From: Acidobacteriota bacterium
GTDB taxonomy: Bacteria; Acidobacteriota; JAAYUB01
DNA: 64,000 nt
Assembly (NCBI GenBank): GCA_018001935.1
Contig: JAGNHB010000006.1
Span: forward strand, 83,266-147,265
Reading direction: 5' to 3'
Shown: piece after piece, positions 8,425-18,749 of the stretch
Numbering within the stretch: the first letter of the stretch is position 1
Layout of the letters: every line of letters begins with the position of its first letter
Made by a program: the position numbers and the translations under genes
The notes under the pieces: generated by a model
Databases searched by the model: none
Told to the model about the DNA's origin: nothing
The model's input: only the letters and a program-made list of their open reading frames with translations

Positions 8425-10674
8425 TCAGGGCAGCGTGCGGACGAGGCGAAAGCCGATTCGGTTGCTCGAACCGTAGTCGGCGAGGCTGGAGCGCTGGGCC
8501 GACCGCATTGCCCGGGCAGACTGGTCCCAGTTGCCGCCCCGGGTGATGTGGAAGGTGTTGAAGGCCGGGCCGCGGTAGTCCACCTGGCTGCCGGAAGGGT
8601 AGGCGCCGTGAGCGTCCCAGCAGAATTCCTGGACGTTCCCGTGAACGTCGAAGAGGCCCCAGGGGTTGGCGGCCTTGTAGCCGCAGAGGTGCGTCCGGTC
8701 CGACGAATTGGCGCTGAACCAGCCCGCCGTCTCCAGTTGGTCGTAACCTTCCATGAGGGGGTCTTCGCAGTTCGAGGCCGCGTAGGCGGGCTCGGCGATC
8801 CAGAACGGCGTGGAGGTCCCCGCACGGCACATGTACTCCCACTCCCCCTCGGTGGGGAGCCGGTAGCCGTTGGCGTCGGTCCGCCAGTAGATGGTCCCCT
8901 CCGCGTAGTTGGAGGCGTCCACGGGGATGAGCATCAGCCAGTCCTTGTAGTAGCACCGCTGAAGGCCGTTCTGAAGCGAGAGGAGGTTGGCGAAAAGGAC
9001 GGCGGCGTGCCACTTGAGCTGCTGGACGGGGTAGTTCAGGGTCTGCATGAGCCAGACGGCGCTGGGGTCGGCCGGCAAACCGGGTTGCACGGCCCGGAGA
9101 TCGGCCCACATCTGCCGGGTCACCTCCGTCTCCATGGCGGCGAGATTCGTGTTGAGAAGGTGGACGAACTGGTTCTCGTTGTCCTCCCGGCAGGGTTCCC
9201 CCGCCGGGGAACCCTGGACGAACAGACCCCTGGGGATGAAACGCAGGGCCCCGACGATGGGATCGGGCCCCACCGGGTCGGCGGCCTGGCCGTTGACCGG
9301 TTCGGCCTGGGCGGCAAAGAAGAGGTGCCGGTCGCCGGCGCTGTTCCCGGTGATGCTGATGGGGGCGGGGATGGATGCGGACGTTCGGACCACCAGGGTG
9401 TCCGCGTCGTCGTAGCCGATCCCGGTCCAGAGCTGTTCCGACAGGCGGACAAACTTGGCGTGGGCCGCCAGGTTGTGCCGGGAGGGAAGCGCCACCATCC
9501 GGCCGTTCTTCCAGGCCTCGACGGACACCTGGACCGTCGAGGCGGTGGGGTTCACGAAGGCCAGCCCCGTGTAGTTCATCCACGAGCGGACCGAGTTGGG
9601 GATCACCCAGTTCCCGGCCGTGTTCGGGGAGACGTAGAACTCGCAGACACTGGGGGAGTCACCGAACTGGTAGGTGGACTTCACCACCACGTTGTCGCTC
9701 CCGGTGACCTGGAGGGAACCCTCGTAGTTCAGGGTGGTGTGGGGGATCTCCGCCCAGGACATGGCGGGGATGGAACCCATGAGAAAACTGCCGGTTTCGT
9801 TGCCCTGGGCGTCGTAGGTGGTGTAGGTGTAGTTTCCGGTTGCGCCGCTGGCGTTGAACAGGGAGACCGTGGTCTTCCACCCCCCGGCGGCCGTGACGTG
9901 GCTGCACCAGGCGTTGATCATCGCCGGTGCGCGTGGGTCGCCGAGGGAGGCCGTCGGTGGGGGGGAGGCGTCGGTGGGTTTCCCCTTGTGCGGTTCCACC
10001 TGGCCGGCAAAGAAGAGGTGGCGATCGCCCGCGAAGTTGCCGGTGATGCTGACAGGTGCGGGGAGATAGGTACTGCAACGGACGACCAGGGTGTCCAGGT
10101 CGTCATAGCCGACGCCGGTCCAGAGCTGGTCGGTCAGGGCGACGAACTTCTCCCCGGGGCCCAGGGACCGGCTGAAGTCCGGGGCCACCTTGGCGCCGTT
10201 CTTCCACCCCTGGACGGTGAGCGTGGCGGGCGAGGCGCTGGTGTTGACCACCGCGAGACCGGTGTAGTTCATCCAGCTTCGGGAGGAGTTGGGGAGGACC
10301 CACCCCGTGGACGTCGCCCCGTCCAGGAAGAACTCGCAGACGCTGGGCGTGTCCGCGTAGCGGTACTCCACCTTGACGAGGAGGTTCCAGGCGGAAGTGA
10401 CCCTCAGGAAGCCCTCGTAGGCGAGGGCGCTTCCCCCGATCGAGCCCCAGGAGCGCTCCGGCAGCGTCCCCGACAGCTCGACCCCCACGGGGTCGCCGGC
10501 CGCGTTGTACCGCTGCGCGGTGTACTGTGCCGTGGTATAGCCCGGGTTGTACAGCTTCACTACCGTGGTCCAGCCGCCGGCGACAGTGACGTGGGGGATG
10601 CAGACTTCCGTGGCGGCGAAGGCGGCAGCTGCGGTCAAGCACCCAAGGGTGAAAAGGAGTGCGGCTTTTTTCAT
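8425..10674 (-). CDS. Secreted SUMF1/FGE-fold protein with two Trp-rich N-terminal repeats (paralogue 1)
   Basis: A protein of 749 aa. The chosen ATG (10674) follows GGAGG and begins a clean signal peptide (MKKAALLFTLG...AAFA). Two related domains of about 200 aa follow, each starting with a 'HVTxAGGWxTxVxLxN' segment and containing 'SVCEF', 'RSWMNYTGLA' and 'LWTGxGYDDxDTLVVR'. The C-terminal ~250 aa is a formylglycine-generating-enzyme/sulfatase-modifying fold: 'METEVTRQMWADL', 'YRLPTEGEWEYMCRAGTSTPFW', 'NPWGLFDVHGNVQEFCWD', 'TRGGNWD' and 'IGFRLVRTLP'. The cysteines near the C-terminus that make FGE catalytic are absent, so a binding or structural role is more likely. It is tandem with a same-length paralogue just upstream. 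Confidence 0.85.
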   Translation of the reverse strand: MKKAALLFTLGCLTAAAAFAATEVCIPHVTVAGGWTTVVKLYNPGYTTAQYTAQRYNAAGDPVGVELSGTLPERSWGSIGGSALAYEGFLRVTSAWNLLVKVEYRYADTPSVCEFFLDGATSTGWVLPNSSRSWMNYTGLAVVNTSASPATLTVQGWKNGAKVAPDFSRSLGPGEKFVALTDQLWTGVGYDDLDTLVVRCSTYLPAPVSITGNFAGDRHLFFAGQVEPHKGKPTDASPPPTASLGDPRAPAMINAWCSHVTAAGGWKTTVSLFNASGATGNYTYTTYDAQGNETGSFLMGSIPAMSWAEIPHTTLNYEGSLQVTGSDNVVVKSTYQFGDSPSVCEFYVSPNTAGNWVIPNSVRSWMNYTGLAFVNPTASTVQVSVEAWKNGRMVALPSRHNLAAHAKFVRLSEQLWTGIGYDDADTLVVRTSASIPAPISITGNSAGDRHLFFAAQAEPVNGQAADPVGPDPIVGALRFIPRGLFVQGSPAGEPCREDNENQFVHLLNTNLAAMETEVTRQMWADLRAVQPGLPADPSAVWLMQTLNYPVQQLKWHAAVLFANLLSLQNGLQRCYYKDWLMLIPVDASNYAEGTIYWRTDANGYRLPTEGEWEYMCRAGTSTPFWIAEPAYAASNCEDPLMEGYDQLETAGWFSANSSDRTHLCGYKAANPWGLFDVHGNVQEFCWDAHGAYPSGSQVDYRGPAFNTFHITRGGNWDQSARAMRSAQRSSLADYGSSNRIGFRLVRTLP

Positions 10675-10809
10675 TGAAGTCCTCCGGGCACGATCTCGAT
10701 GGTATTGGACGGTCACCCGTCGATTTGTCCCCCCCCGCCCCGGGTGATTTGAAATGGGTCCCTCTCTCCCAGGGTGGACACCGAAAGCGATCCCGGGGAG
10801 GGGATCGTC

Positions 10810-13059
10810 TCATGGAAGCGTGCGGACCAGGCGGAACCCGAGCAGGTTGCTGGACGCGGCAGGGTTGATGGAACCCCGGTAGGCCGACCGTGCGTTCTGC
10901 GCCGCCTGGTCCCACGAGCCGCCCCGGAGGACCCGGTAGTCGCCGAACTCGCCGCTCGACGGCCCATGGTAGTCCACCTGGCCGCCCGTGGGGTAGGTGC
11001 CGAACCAGTCCCAGCACCACTCGTGGACATTTCCGTGGACGTCGCAGAGCCCCCAGGGGTTGGCGGCCTTGAACCCGCAGAGGTTGGTCTTGCCGGCTCC
11101 GTTGGCCTTGAACCAGGCCGCCGTCTCCAGTTGATCGTACCCGGTTTCCCCGGTGTTCCCGCAGTTGGCGGCGGAGTAGGCCGGCTCGACGATCCAGAAG
11201 GGCGTGGAGGTGCCCGCCCGGCACAGGTATTCCCACTCCCCTTCGGTGGGGAGGCGGTAGCCCGTGGCGGCGGACCTCCAGTAGGTCGCCCCGGTCTGAT
11301 AATTGGAGGCGCTCACCGGGACCAGCATCATGAAATCCTTGAAATAGCAGGGTTGAAAACCGTTCTGGACGGAGAGCAGGTTGGCGAAGAGGACCGCGTG
11401 GTTCCAGGAGACGTTCTGGACGGGGTAGTCGAGGGACTGCATCAGCCACACCTCGCTGGGGTCGTCCGGGAGGGTCGGCTGGACCGTTTTCAGGTCGGCC
11501 CACATCCGCCGGGACACCTCGGTCTCCATGGCGGCGAATTTCGTGTTGATGAGGTGCGTGAACTGGGTTTCGTTGCTCTGCCGGCAGGGTTCAGAGGTCG
11601 GGGAGCCCTGGACGTAAAGTCCCCGGGGGATGAATCGCAGGGGGCCGATGAGGGGGTCGGGGCCGACCGGGTCGCCGGCATTGCCGTTGTCGGGCTCGGC
11701 CTGGCCGGCGAAGAAGAGGTGGCGGTCCCCGGCGTTGTTCCCGGTGATGCTGATGGGGGCCGTGATGGCGGAGGAGGAGCGGGCGATCAGGGTGTCCACC
11801 TCGTTGTAATCGATTCCGCTCCAGATCTGGTTGGACAGGTTGACGTACTTCGACCGCGCCGCGAGGTTGCAGCGAACGGGCCAGGCGACCATCTTCCCGT
11901 TCTTCCAGGCCTCGAGGTTCACCTCGATGGGGGCGTCGGTGGAATTGACCAGGGCCAGCCCGGTGTAGTTCATCCACGAGCGAACCGAGTTGGGGATCAC
12001 CCAGTTCGTCTCGTTTTTCGTCGAAAGGTAGAATTCGCAGACGCTGGGCGAGTCCCCGAACTGGTAGGTAGATTTCGCCAATACCATGTCGCTTCCGGAG
12101 ATCTGGACCGTCCCCTCGTAATTCAGGACGGTGTGGGGGATCTCGGCCCAGGCACGGGCCGGGATCAGGCCCAGCGGGAAGTTCCCCAGTTCGTGGCCCT
12201 CGGTGTCGTACTTCGCGTAGGAATAAGTGGCGGTCGACGAGGTGGCGTTGTAGAGCTGGACGCTGGTTTTCCAGCCCCCAACCGCCGTCACGTGGGCGCA
12301 CCAGAAGGTGACCGACTCCGGGGCGGAATCGGCGTCCGGCGGCTGCCCGGAGAGCGGAACGTCGCCGGGTTTCCCGTAGATGGGCTCGTACTGCCCGGCG
12401 AAGAACAGGTGGCGGTCGCCGGCGAAGTTCCCCGTGATGCTCATGGGCGCCTGGATGGCGGTGGAACGGACAACCAGCGTGTCCAGGTCGGAGTAGCCGA
12501 TCCCGGTCCAGAGCTGGTCGCTCAGCGCGACGAATTTCTCGCGGGACGCCAGATCGCGGTGAAAGTCCGGCGCCACCTTCACTCCGTCTTTCCACCCCTC
12601 GACGGTGAGGCCGGTGGTCAGGCTGTCGGTGTTAAGGACCGCCAGGCCGGTGTAGTCCAGCCAGGACCGGGCGGAGGTGGGAAGGATCCACCCCGGGATG
12701 GCGTAATCGCTCAGAAAGAACTCGCAGACGCTGGGAGTGCTGCCGTAACGGTATTCCACCTTGACGAGGTAGTTCCACGACGAGTGGATGTTCACCGACC
12801 CCTCGTGGTCGAGGTAGCTGCTGCCGATCTCCCCCCAGGCGCGTTCCGGCCAGGAGCCCGTCATCGGGGCGCCGACGGGGTTGCCGGCGACGTCGTACTT
12901 CTGCGCGGTGAACTCGGCGGCGGTGTAACCCGGGTTGTACATCTTTATGACCGTCGTCCACCCCCCCACGTTGGTGACATGGGGGACCCAGACATTGATG
13001 GCGGCCATTGCCGACGTGGTCACGAGGAACAGTGAAACGATCAACAGCCCTGTTTTCAT
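10810..13059 (-). CDS. Secreted SUMF1/FGE-fold protein with two Trp-rich N-terminal repeats (paralogue 2)
   Basis: A protein of 749 aa, exactly the length of its downstream paralogue. The ATG at 13059 follows GGAGGGGAAG and opens a signal peptide ending 'TTSAMA'. Two N-terminal repeats of about 200 aa share 'HVTxVGGWxT', 'SVCEFFL', 'ARSWLDYTGLAVLN' and 'LWTGIGYSDLDTLVVR' with the neighbour. The SUMF1-fold domain carries 'METEVSRRMWADL', 'YRLPTEGEWEYLCRAGTSTPFW', 'NPWGLCDVHGNVHEWCWDWFG', 'VLRGGSWDQAAQNARSAYR' and 'LLGFRLVRTLP'. There is no catalytic Cys pair at the C-terminus. The pair is a tandem duplication that has diverged in sequence while keeping its length; 135 bases separate the two genes. 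Confidence 0.85.
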   Translation of the reverse strand: MKTGLLIVSLFLVTTSAMAAINVWVPHVTNVGGWTTVIKMYNPGYTAAEFTAQKYDVAGNPVGAPMTGSWPERAWGEIGSSYLDHEGSVNIHSSWNYLVKVEYRYGSTPSVCEFFLSDYAIPGWILPTSARSWLDYTGLAVLNTDSLTTGLTVEGWKDGVKVAPDFHRDLASREKFVALSDQLWTGIGYSDLDTLVVRSTAIQAPMSITGNFAGDRHLFFAGQYEPIYGKPGDVPLSGQPPDADSAPESVTFWCAHVTAVGGWKTSVQLYNATSSTATYSYAKYDTEGHELGNFPLGLIPARAWAEIPHTVLNYEGTVQISGSDMVLAKSTYQFGDSPSVCEFYLSTKNETNWVIPNSVRSWMNYTGLALVNSTDAPIEVNLEAWKNGKMVAWPVRCNLAARSKYVNLSNQIWSGIDYNEVDTLIARSSSAITAPISITGNNAGDRHLFFAGQAEPDNGNAGDPVGPDPLIGPLRFIPRGLYVQGSPTSEPCRQSNETQFTHLINTKFAAMETEVSRRMWADLKTVQPTLPDDPSEVWLMQSLDYPVQNVSWNHAVLFANLLSVQNGFQPCYFKDFMMLVPVSASNYQTGATYWRSAATGYRLPTEGEWEYLCRAGTSTPFWIVEPAYSAANCGNTGETGYDQLETAAWFKANGAGKTNLCGFKAANPWGLCDVHGNVHEWCWDWFGTYPTGGQVDYHGPSSGEFGDYRVLRGGSWDQAAQNARSAYRGSINPAASSNLLGFRLVRTLP

Positions 13060-13164
13060 CTTCCCCTCCAGGATAGCCATGCCTTCAGAAGAACCATCGG
13101 AAAACCCCCGCCGTCCGGGCGGGGAGGGCAGCCGGTTATCTTGATTTTACCTTGGAAAGAGATT

Positions 13165-13189
13165 ATCATCAACACAGCATCGTGATGAT
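13165..13189. promoter_or_regulatory. Dyad in the divergent gap
   Basis: ATCATCA and TGATGAT form a perfect 7-base dyad with an 11-base centre, in the 241-base gap between the SUMF1-fold gene and the divergent propeller kinase. It is AT-rich against a GC-rich background and is a plausible operator; no protein is assigned to it. Confidence 0.3.
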
Positions 13190-13300
13190 TCGCGGCCGGG
13201 AGATTCCCTCGCCTGCCAGGGCTATCCGGGCCGCACGAGCGGCGTTACCGCCCCGGGGCCTTCCCGGGGGGGGGCGAATCCGGACGGGCGAGGAGCGGGC

Positions 13301-16300
13301 TTGGGTACCTGCCGCGTTCACAGAGTCGGCCTTGTCGTCGCCCTGGTGCTCGCCGTGGGGGTGATGGGACACGCGGGCGCGGTGGACTCCGACGTCCGGT
13401 TCGACCACCTCTCGCTGCGGGAAGGGCTCTCGCACAACACGGTCCGGGGGATCCACCAGGACCGGACGGGCTTCCTCTGGTTCGCCACCGAGGCGGGGCT
13501 GAACCGGTGGGACGGCACCCGGATGAGTGTCTACCGCCACGAGCCGGGGGACCCCGGTTCCCTCTCCGACAACTTCATCTGGCGAATTCTGGAGGACCGG
13601 GACGGCTTCCTCTGGGTGGCGACCAACGAGGGGGGGCTCGACCGCTTCGACCGCCGAACCACCCGATTCGAGCATTTCAGCTTTCGGAACGATGATCCCT
13701 CGTCCATCAGCGACAACAACGTCCAGGTCCTCTCGGAGGACCCCCGGGGCAACATCTGGGCCGGGACCCTGCGCGGCGGGGTCAACGTTCTGGACCGGAC
13801 GACGGGCCGGTTCCGCCGGTACCTTCACCGGGACGGCGACCTCCGTACGATCCGCTCCAACCAGGTCATCGCTCTCCTGGCGGACCGGCGGGGGCTGGTC
13901 TGGGTGGGGACCGACCGGGGGCTCGACTGCCTCGACCCGCGCAGCGGCGTCGCCCGGCCCGTGGACTTGGGGGAACTGGCGCCGGCGCCCGGGGTCCCGG
14001 CGAGCGTGCAGAATCTCTTCGAGGACAGCCGGGGCCGGGTCTGGGTGTCGACCACCGTGGGGATGGGGCGCCTGGACGGGCCCGACAGCCGCATGACCCG
14101 CATCCGGGCCATCGACGACCCCCGCCTGGAGGGACGCCAGGTCATGTCGATGACCGAGGAGCCCGCGGACGTCTTCTGGATGGGCGGGGGCTTCGGCCTC
14201 ATCCGCCTGGCTTCCGGGGAGGAGGCTCCCCGCTTCTTCACGCCCGACCCTTACGACAAGTTCAGCCTGTCCCCGGGCGTGATCCTGTCCGTTCACGCCG
14301 ACCGGGCCGGGAACATCTGGGTCGGCAGCAACAGCTCCGGAGTCTGCAAGTACAGCCCCCTGAAGTGGAAGTTTCCCCACGTCCGCTACAACCCCGAGCC
14401 GGGCAGGGGGCTCAGCCACGCCACGGTGCGGTGCCTCTTCGAGGACAGCCGGGGGGTGCTCTGGGTCGGGACCCTGGGCGGCGGGCTGAACGTTCAGGCC
14501 CCGGACGGGACGTGGCGTTGCCTCCGCAACCGGCCCGGGGACCCCGCGAGCCTGGCCTGGGACCACGTCTCGTGCATTGCCGAGGACGCCCGGGGGCGCC
14601 TCTGGGTCGGCACCTGGGGCCGCGGGCTCGACCGCTGGGACCCGGGGCGCAAGCGCTTCGAGCACTTCCGGAACCGCCCCGGCGACCCGTCGAGCCTGGG
14701 GGGCGACATCGTGCAGGCCGTCCTGGTGGACCGGGCCGGCAGGGCCTGGATCGGGACCGAGGAGGGGCTTGACCGGTACGACGAGGCCACCGGGTCTTTC
14801 GTCCACTTTCGGAACGAGCCCCGGGACCCTCTATCCCTCAGCGACAACCGCGTCCAGTCCCGGGCCCTGCTGGAAGCCCCGGACGGGTCCCTCTGGGTGG
14901 GGACCTGGAACGGGCTCAACCGGATGGATCCCGTCACGGGACGCTGCCGCCGGTTCTTCAGCGACCCGAACGACCCCGCCACCCTGAGCAGCAACCGGGT
15001 GATCTCCCTGCACCTCGACCGGGCCGGCATGCTCTGGATCGGTTCCTACGGGGGCGGGGTGTGCCGGATGGACCCGCGGACCGGCCGCTGCCGGTCCTTC
15101 GGTATCCGGGAAGGCCTCCCGGACGACGTGGTCTACGCCCTGCTGGAGGACGACCGTCACGACATCTGGATGAGCACCAACCGGGGGCTGTCACGCTTCA
15201 TCGCGTTGCAGGGGACTTTCCGGAACTATGACGAGGAGGACGGGCTGCAGAGCAACCAGTTCTTCTGGGGCGCGGCCTTCCGCTCGAGGCGCGGCGAACT
15301 CTTCTTCGGGGGCGTCAACGGGTTCAACCGCTTCTTCCCCGGCCGGATCCGGGAGAATCCCGTCCCGCCGCCCATCGTTCTGACCGGCTTCCGGATCTTC
15401 AATTCCCCCGCCGCCCTCCCCCTGGATATCTCGGTCACCCCCGAGATCGTGCTGTCCCACCGGGAGAATTTCTTCGCCCTCGAGTTCGCCGCCCTGGACT
15501 TCGTGAACCCCGGGAAATCGCGGATGGAGTACATGATGGAGGGCTTCGACAGCCGCTGGCTCCCTTGCGGAGCGGAACGGCGTGCCGCCTACACCAACCT
15601 GGAGGGGGGCGAGTACGTCTTCCGGGTTCGCGGCGCCAACAGCGACGGGGTGTGGAACCCCGAGGGCGCCCAGATCCGGGTGCGGATCGTGCCGCCCTGG
15701 TGGAAGCGGCCCTGGCTGCGGGTTTCCACCGCCCTCCTCGTCGCCCTGGCCCTCCTCGTGGCGTACCGGCAGCGCATCCGCCGGATCCGGGTCCAGCAGC
15801 GCCGGCTGGAGGAACTGGTGGTGCAGCGGACCCAGGAACTGCGGAAGAAGCACGAGGAATTGGAAAAGGCCTACACGCTGGTGCGGTCAGCCAACGAGGA
15901 ACTGCGGGGGCTCAACGCCAAGAAGACCGAGTTCCTGGGAATGGCGGCTCACGACCTGCGGAACCCGCTCACGGCGGTGCTGGGCTACGCGGACATGGTT
16001 CTGAAAATGATCGCCGACAACCGGTTCCAGCCGACGCAGGGCATGAAGTACCTCCAGAAGATCTCCGAGGCCTGCGAGAAGATGAACGCTCTCCTCACCA
16101 GCTTCCTCGACATCGCCGCCATCGAAACGGGCAGCCTCGCGGTGGTCATGCACCCGGAGAACCCCGTCCGGCTCCTGCTCGAGAGCGCCGATTTCCACCG
16201 GAGGCAGGCCGAACGCAAGGAGATCCGCTTCTCGGCGGACATCCCGGATCACCTCCCCGACCTGGTCACGGATCGGCTCCGGTTCAGCCAGGTCCTGGAC

Positions 16301-16663
16301 AACCTGCTCAGCAATGCCGTCAAGTACACCCCGCCCGGGGGGGAGATCCTCCTCCGGGCGAACCTGGAGGGCCATTTCCTGGAGGTGTCGGTCCGGGACA
16401 GCGGCCCGGGCCTGACGGAAGACGACCTCTCGAAGATGTTCCAGCCTTACGTCAGGCTGAGCGCGATGCCTACGGGGGGCGAGTCCAGCACCGGCCTGGG
16501 GCTCTCCATCGTCAAGCGCATCGTGGAGCGCCACGGCGGCGAGGTGTTCGTGACCAGCCGCCCGGGCGAGGGCTCCACCTTCGGCTTCCGCCTGCCGCTG
16601 GAGACGGCCCCGGAGAACACGACCCGGCAAGATCCGCCGCGCAGCGCTGACCCCCCCGAATAG
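13301..16663 (+). CDS. Reg_prop/Y_Y_Y sensor histidine kinase
   Basis: A protein of 1120 aa with a TTG start preceded by GAGGAG six bases upstream; alternatives would cut into the signal peptide. Residues about 30-680 are two-component-regulator propeller repeats ('[20 protein letters not shown]', 'DxxGxLWVGTxxGL'). A Y_Y_Y domain ('[18 protein letters not shown]'), one membrane helix ('[18 protein letters not shown]') and a short coiled coil follow. The HisKA domain has its phospho-His in '[17 protein letters not shown]' and the HATPase has '[14 protein letters not shown]' and '[11 protein letters not shown]'. Unlike Bacteroides hybrid two-component systems it has no receiver or AraC domain. 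The periplasmic propellers usually sense carbohydrate or similar ligands. Its partner regulator is not in the window. Confidence 0.92.
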   Translation: MGTCRVHRVGLVVALVLAVGVMGHAGAVDSDVRFDHLSLREGLSHNTVRGIHQDRTGFLWFATEAGLNRWDGTRMSVYRHEPGDPGSLSDNFIWRILEDRDGFLWVATNEGGLDRFDRRTTRFEHFSFRNDDPSSISDNNVQVLSEDPRGNIWAGTLRGGVNVLDRTTGRFRRYLHRDGDLRTIRSNQVIALLADRRGLVWVGTDRGLDCLDPRSGVARPVDLGELAPAPGVPASVQNLFEDSRGRVWVSTTVGMGRLDGPDSRMTRIRAIDDPRLEGRQVMSMTEEPADVFWMGGGFGLIRLASGEEAPRFFTPDPYDKFSLSPGVILSVHADRAGNIWVGSNSSGVCKYSPLKWKFPHVRYNPEPGRGLSHATVRCLFEDSRGVLWVGTLGGGLNVQAPDGTWRCLRNRPGDPASLAWDHVSCIAEDARGRLWVGTWGRGLDRWDPGRKRFEHFRNRPGDPSSLGGDIVQAVLVDRAGRAWIGTEEGLDRYDEATGSFVHFRNEPRDPLSLSDNRVQSRALLEAPDGSLWVGTWNGLNRMDPVTGRCRRFFSDPNDPATLSSNRVISLHLDRAGMLWIGSYGGGVCRMDPRTGRCRSFGIREGLPDDVVYALLEDDRHDIWMSTNRGLSRFIALQGTFRNYDEEDGLQSNQFFWGAAFRSRRGELFFGGVNGFNRFFPGRIRENPVPPPIVLTGFRIFNSPAALPLDISVTPEIVLSHRENFFALEFAALDFVNPGKSRMEYMMEGFDSRWLPCGAERRAAYTNLEGGEYVFRVRGANSDGVWNPEGAQIRVRIVPPWWKRPWLRVSTALLVALALLVAYRQRIRRIRVQQRRLEELVVQRTQELRKKHEELEKAYTLVRSANEELRGLNAKKTEFLGMAAHDLRNPLTAVLGYADMVLKMIADNRFQPTQGMKYLQKISEACEKMNALLTSFLDIAAIETGSLAVVMHPENPVRLLLESADFHRRQAERKEIRFSADIPDHLPDLVTDRLRFSQVLDNLLSNAVKYTPPGGEILLRANLEGHFLEVSVRDSGPGLTEDDLSKMFQPYVRLSAMPTGGESSTGLGLSIVKRIVERHGGEVFVTSRPGEGSTFGFRLPLETAPENTTRQDPPRSADPPE

Positions 16664-16697
16664 CGCGCCGGGCCCCTCTGCCCTGGCGGTTATGTCC

Positions 16698-16788
16698 GTC
16701 CCTTTGGTCCTTTAGGTCCTTTGGGTCCCTTCATCCCTTCGCACTCCTGGTCTTGAAAGGACGAAAGGACCTAAAGGACCAAAGGGAC
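16698..16788. repeat. Perfect 24-base inverted repeat of GTCCTTTGG words
   Basis: The left arm (16698-16721) and right arm (16765-16788) are exact reverse complements over 24 bases with a 43-base loop. Both arms consist of 9-base words (TCCTTTAGG, TCCTTTGGG and similar) and further words continue on each side. It sits between the convergent propeller-kinase and ankyrin genes, so a bidirectional terminator or mobile hairpin are both possible. Confidence 0.85.
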
Positions 16789-16859
16789 CCAAAGGACGGC
16801 GGGGTGCAAAGAAGAAAGGGACGGCCACGGTGGTGGCGAAGGCGAGGGGTTATTGCAGC

Positions 16860-16935
16860 CCCGATTGCGAGGCCGATACCGATTGCGATACCGATACCGA
16901 TACCGATTGCGATACCGATACCGATGTCGATGGAG
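16860..16935 (+). repeat. Short tandem array of CCGATA/CCGATTGCGATA
   Basis: About 75 bases of six-base words (CCGATA with CCGATTGCGATA variants) run in one direction. They end some 20 bases before the stop codon of the ankyrin/PD40 gene. No inverted partner is seen. Replication slippage is the simplest origin. Confidence 0.85.
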
Positions 16936-16954
16936 ATCCCTCCGGAGTTGCGGC

Positions 16955-18559
16955 CTACTCACCCTTTTGGTCGAGGACCCTGGCGTCGGCCCAGTAGATG
17001 TCCCCGCCGCGGGTGAAGAACAGGTACTTGCCGTCCGGCGACAGGGCGGGGCAGTTCTCGTTGGCCGCGCTGTTGACCCGGTCCCCGAGGTTCACGGGCG
17101 CGGACCAGGAGCCGCTCCGGTCCCGGCGGCTCAGGTACAGGTCCCCCTGGCCGCGGCCGCCCGGCCGGTTGACGGAGAAGACGATCCATTCCCCGCCGGG
17201 GGAGACGAGGGCGTCCGACTCCATCTCCCGGCTGTTGACGGCGTCGCCGAGGTTCTCCGGCTCGAGGAAGGCGCCATCGACGAAGCGGGCGCAATAGAGG
17301 TCCCGGACGCCCCGCGAGTCCGCCCGGGTGGTCTGGAAGTAGAGGGTGCCGTCCCGGGAGACGGTGGGGTAGAACTCATCCTCTCTCGAGTTCACGGGGG
17401 GGCCGAGGTTGACGGGTTGGGACCAGCCGTCCCCCGCCCGTTCCGCCGCCCAGATGTCGTAGTCCTTCTCCGCGTCGCCCTGGCCGGTCCGGGGACGGTT
17501 CGAGCAGAACCAGAGTTTTCGGCCGTCGGGGGAGAAGAAGAGATCCGCATCGCTGTAAACGCCGGAGAAAGAGGCGGTCTCCGGCAGGGTCCACCGGCCG
17601 CCCCGGCGTTTCATGACCATGATTCGCCACTGCCCCTTCGGCGTCCGGATGGTGAAGTAGAATTCCCTCCCGTCCGGCGTGAAGACCGAGTTGAGTTCCC
17701 GCCGCTCCGTGGAGACGATCCCGGGGGCGAACAGCACCGGCGTGGTCCCCGGTCGCTTCTGGCCCAGGTACGGCCGTCCGGGGGGCGGGGGCGCCGCGGG
17801 GCCTTCTTTGGCTCCGGCCGCAGAAAGCGCTTGTGCGACCGCGGTTTGACCTTCCCGGACGGCCACCTGGAACGGGGTGTTCCCGTAGGCGTTCTTCGGG
17901 TCCACCGCGGCGCCGCCGGCGAGCAGCCGGTCGACGCAGTCCCGGCACCCGGCCAGGGCGGCGAGATGGAGGGGCGTGCTGCCCGCCAGGTCCTCGTCGC
18001 GAGGGGAGGCACCGCTTGAAAGCAGGAGCCCGACCATTTCCCCGCGCCCGTAAGTGGCGGCCAGGGCCAGCGGGGTGTTCCCCTCGGCATCCCGCAGGTT
18101 GAGGCGGACCCCCTTCGCCAGGAGGCGTTCGGCGCACTTGAGGTGCCCCCCTCGGGCCGCGGCATGCAGGGGCGCGTAGCCGAAGACGTTGGTTTGCGTG
18201 TCCATAACCGCACCCCGGTCCAGGAGTGCCCCCACCCAGCCGTCCTGGCCGAGGAAGGCGGCCAGATGGAGGGGGGTGAAGCCTTCCCGGTCGGGGAGGT
18301 TGACGTCGGCACCCGCCGAGAGCAGGAGATCGAAGACCGCCGGCTGCCGTGACAGGGCCGCCTGGAACAGCGGGGTCCGGTCATAGGCGTCCCGCTGGTT
18401 CAGCCGGTCCGGTTTGGCCTGGAGCATCCCTTCAACGGCCTTCACATCCCCCTGCTTCACGGCCTCGTGAAGGTCCGAAGCGCGGAGCGGGGCCCAGATC
18501 AGCGCCAGGGACGCCAGGAGAAGGGCCACAGGGGAGAGGGCCCGCTTCGTCTTTGTCAT
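16955..18559 (-). CDS. Exported ankyrin-repeat / PD40 propeller fusion protein
   Basis: A protein of 534 aa. The ATG at 18559 follows AGGAGGTCATC and starts a signal peptide (…LLLASLALIWAPLRA). Residues about 30-225 are six ankyrin repeats ('GFTPLHLAAFLGQDGWVGAL', 'GNTPLALAATYGRGEMVGLL', 'GSTPLHLAALAGCRDCVDRL'). A proline-rich linker follows, and residues about 260-530 are WD40-like/PD40 (TolB-type) blades ('FTPDGREFYFT', 'FSPDGRKLWFCSNR', 'VSRDGTLYFQT', 'LSPDGKYLFFT'). Both modules are protein-binding scaffolds; the combination in one exported chain is uncommon. A periplasmic interaction role is inferred. Confidence 0.85.
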   Translation of the reverse strand: MTKTKRALSPVALLLASLALIWAPLRASDLHEAVKQGDVKAVEGMLQAKPDRLNQRDAYDRTPLFQAALSRQPAVFDLLLSAGADVNLPDREGFTPLHLAAFLGQDGWVGALLDRGAVMDTQTNVFGYAPLHAAARGGHLKCAERLLAKGVRLNLRDAEGNTPLALAATYGRGEMVGLLLSSGASPRDEDLAGSTPLHLAALAGCRDCVDRLLAGGAAVDPKNAYGNTPFQVAVREGQTAVAQALSAAGAKEGPAAPPPPGRPYLGQKRPGTTPVLFAPGIVSTERRELNSVFTPDGREFYFTIRTPKGQWRIMVMKRRGGRWTLPETASFSGVYSDADLFFSPDGRKLWFCSNRPRTGQGDAEKDYDIWAAERAGDGWSQPVNLGPPVNSREDEFYPTVSRDGTLYFQTTRADSRGVRDLYCARFVDGAFLEPENLGDAVNSREMESDALVSPGGEWIVFSVNRPGGRGQGDLYLSRRDRSGSWSAPVNLGDRVNSAANENCPALSPDGKYLFFTRGGDIYWADARVLDQKGE

Positions 18560-18749
18560 GATGACCTCCTGTTCGGGGAGAGGTTCCCGGTTCCGGGAGC
18601 CGTTATCCTCAAAGCATACGCGAAACCGGTGAAAATGATTTCCCTTGTTGTCTGCACGATTACCGGACACCCCCCGAAATCGCCCTTGATTCCGAGCCCG
18701 TGGCCGACTATCCTGTGAGTGCAGCATTCTGAAGTCCTGGAGGACGACC

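Noticed and set aside
8425..8700. Possible diversity-generating-retroelement variable region in the SUMF1-fold proteins
   Set aside because: No AAY-codon enrichment, no template repeat and no reverse transcriptase were seen in the window.
16753..17016. Small plus-strand frame with Ile/Pro repeats
   Set aside because: The repeats are translation of the CCGATA array; no ribosome-binding site or domain supports it.
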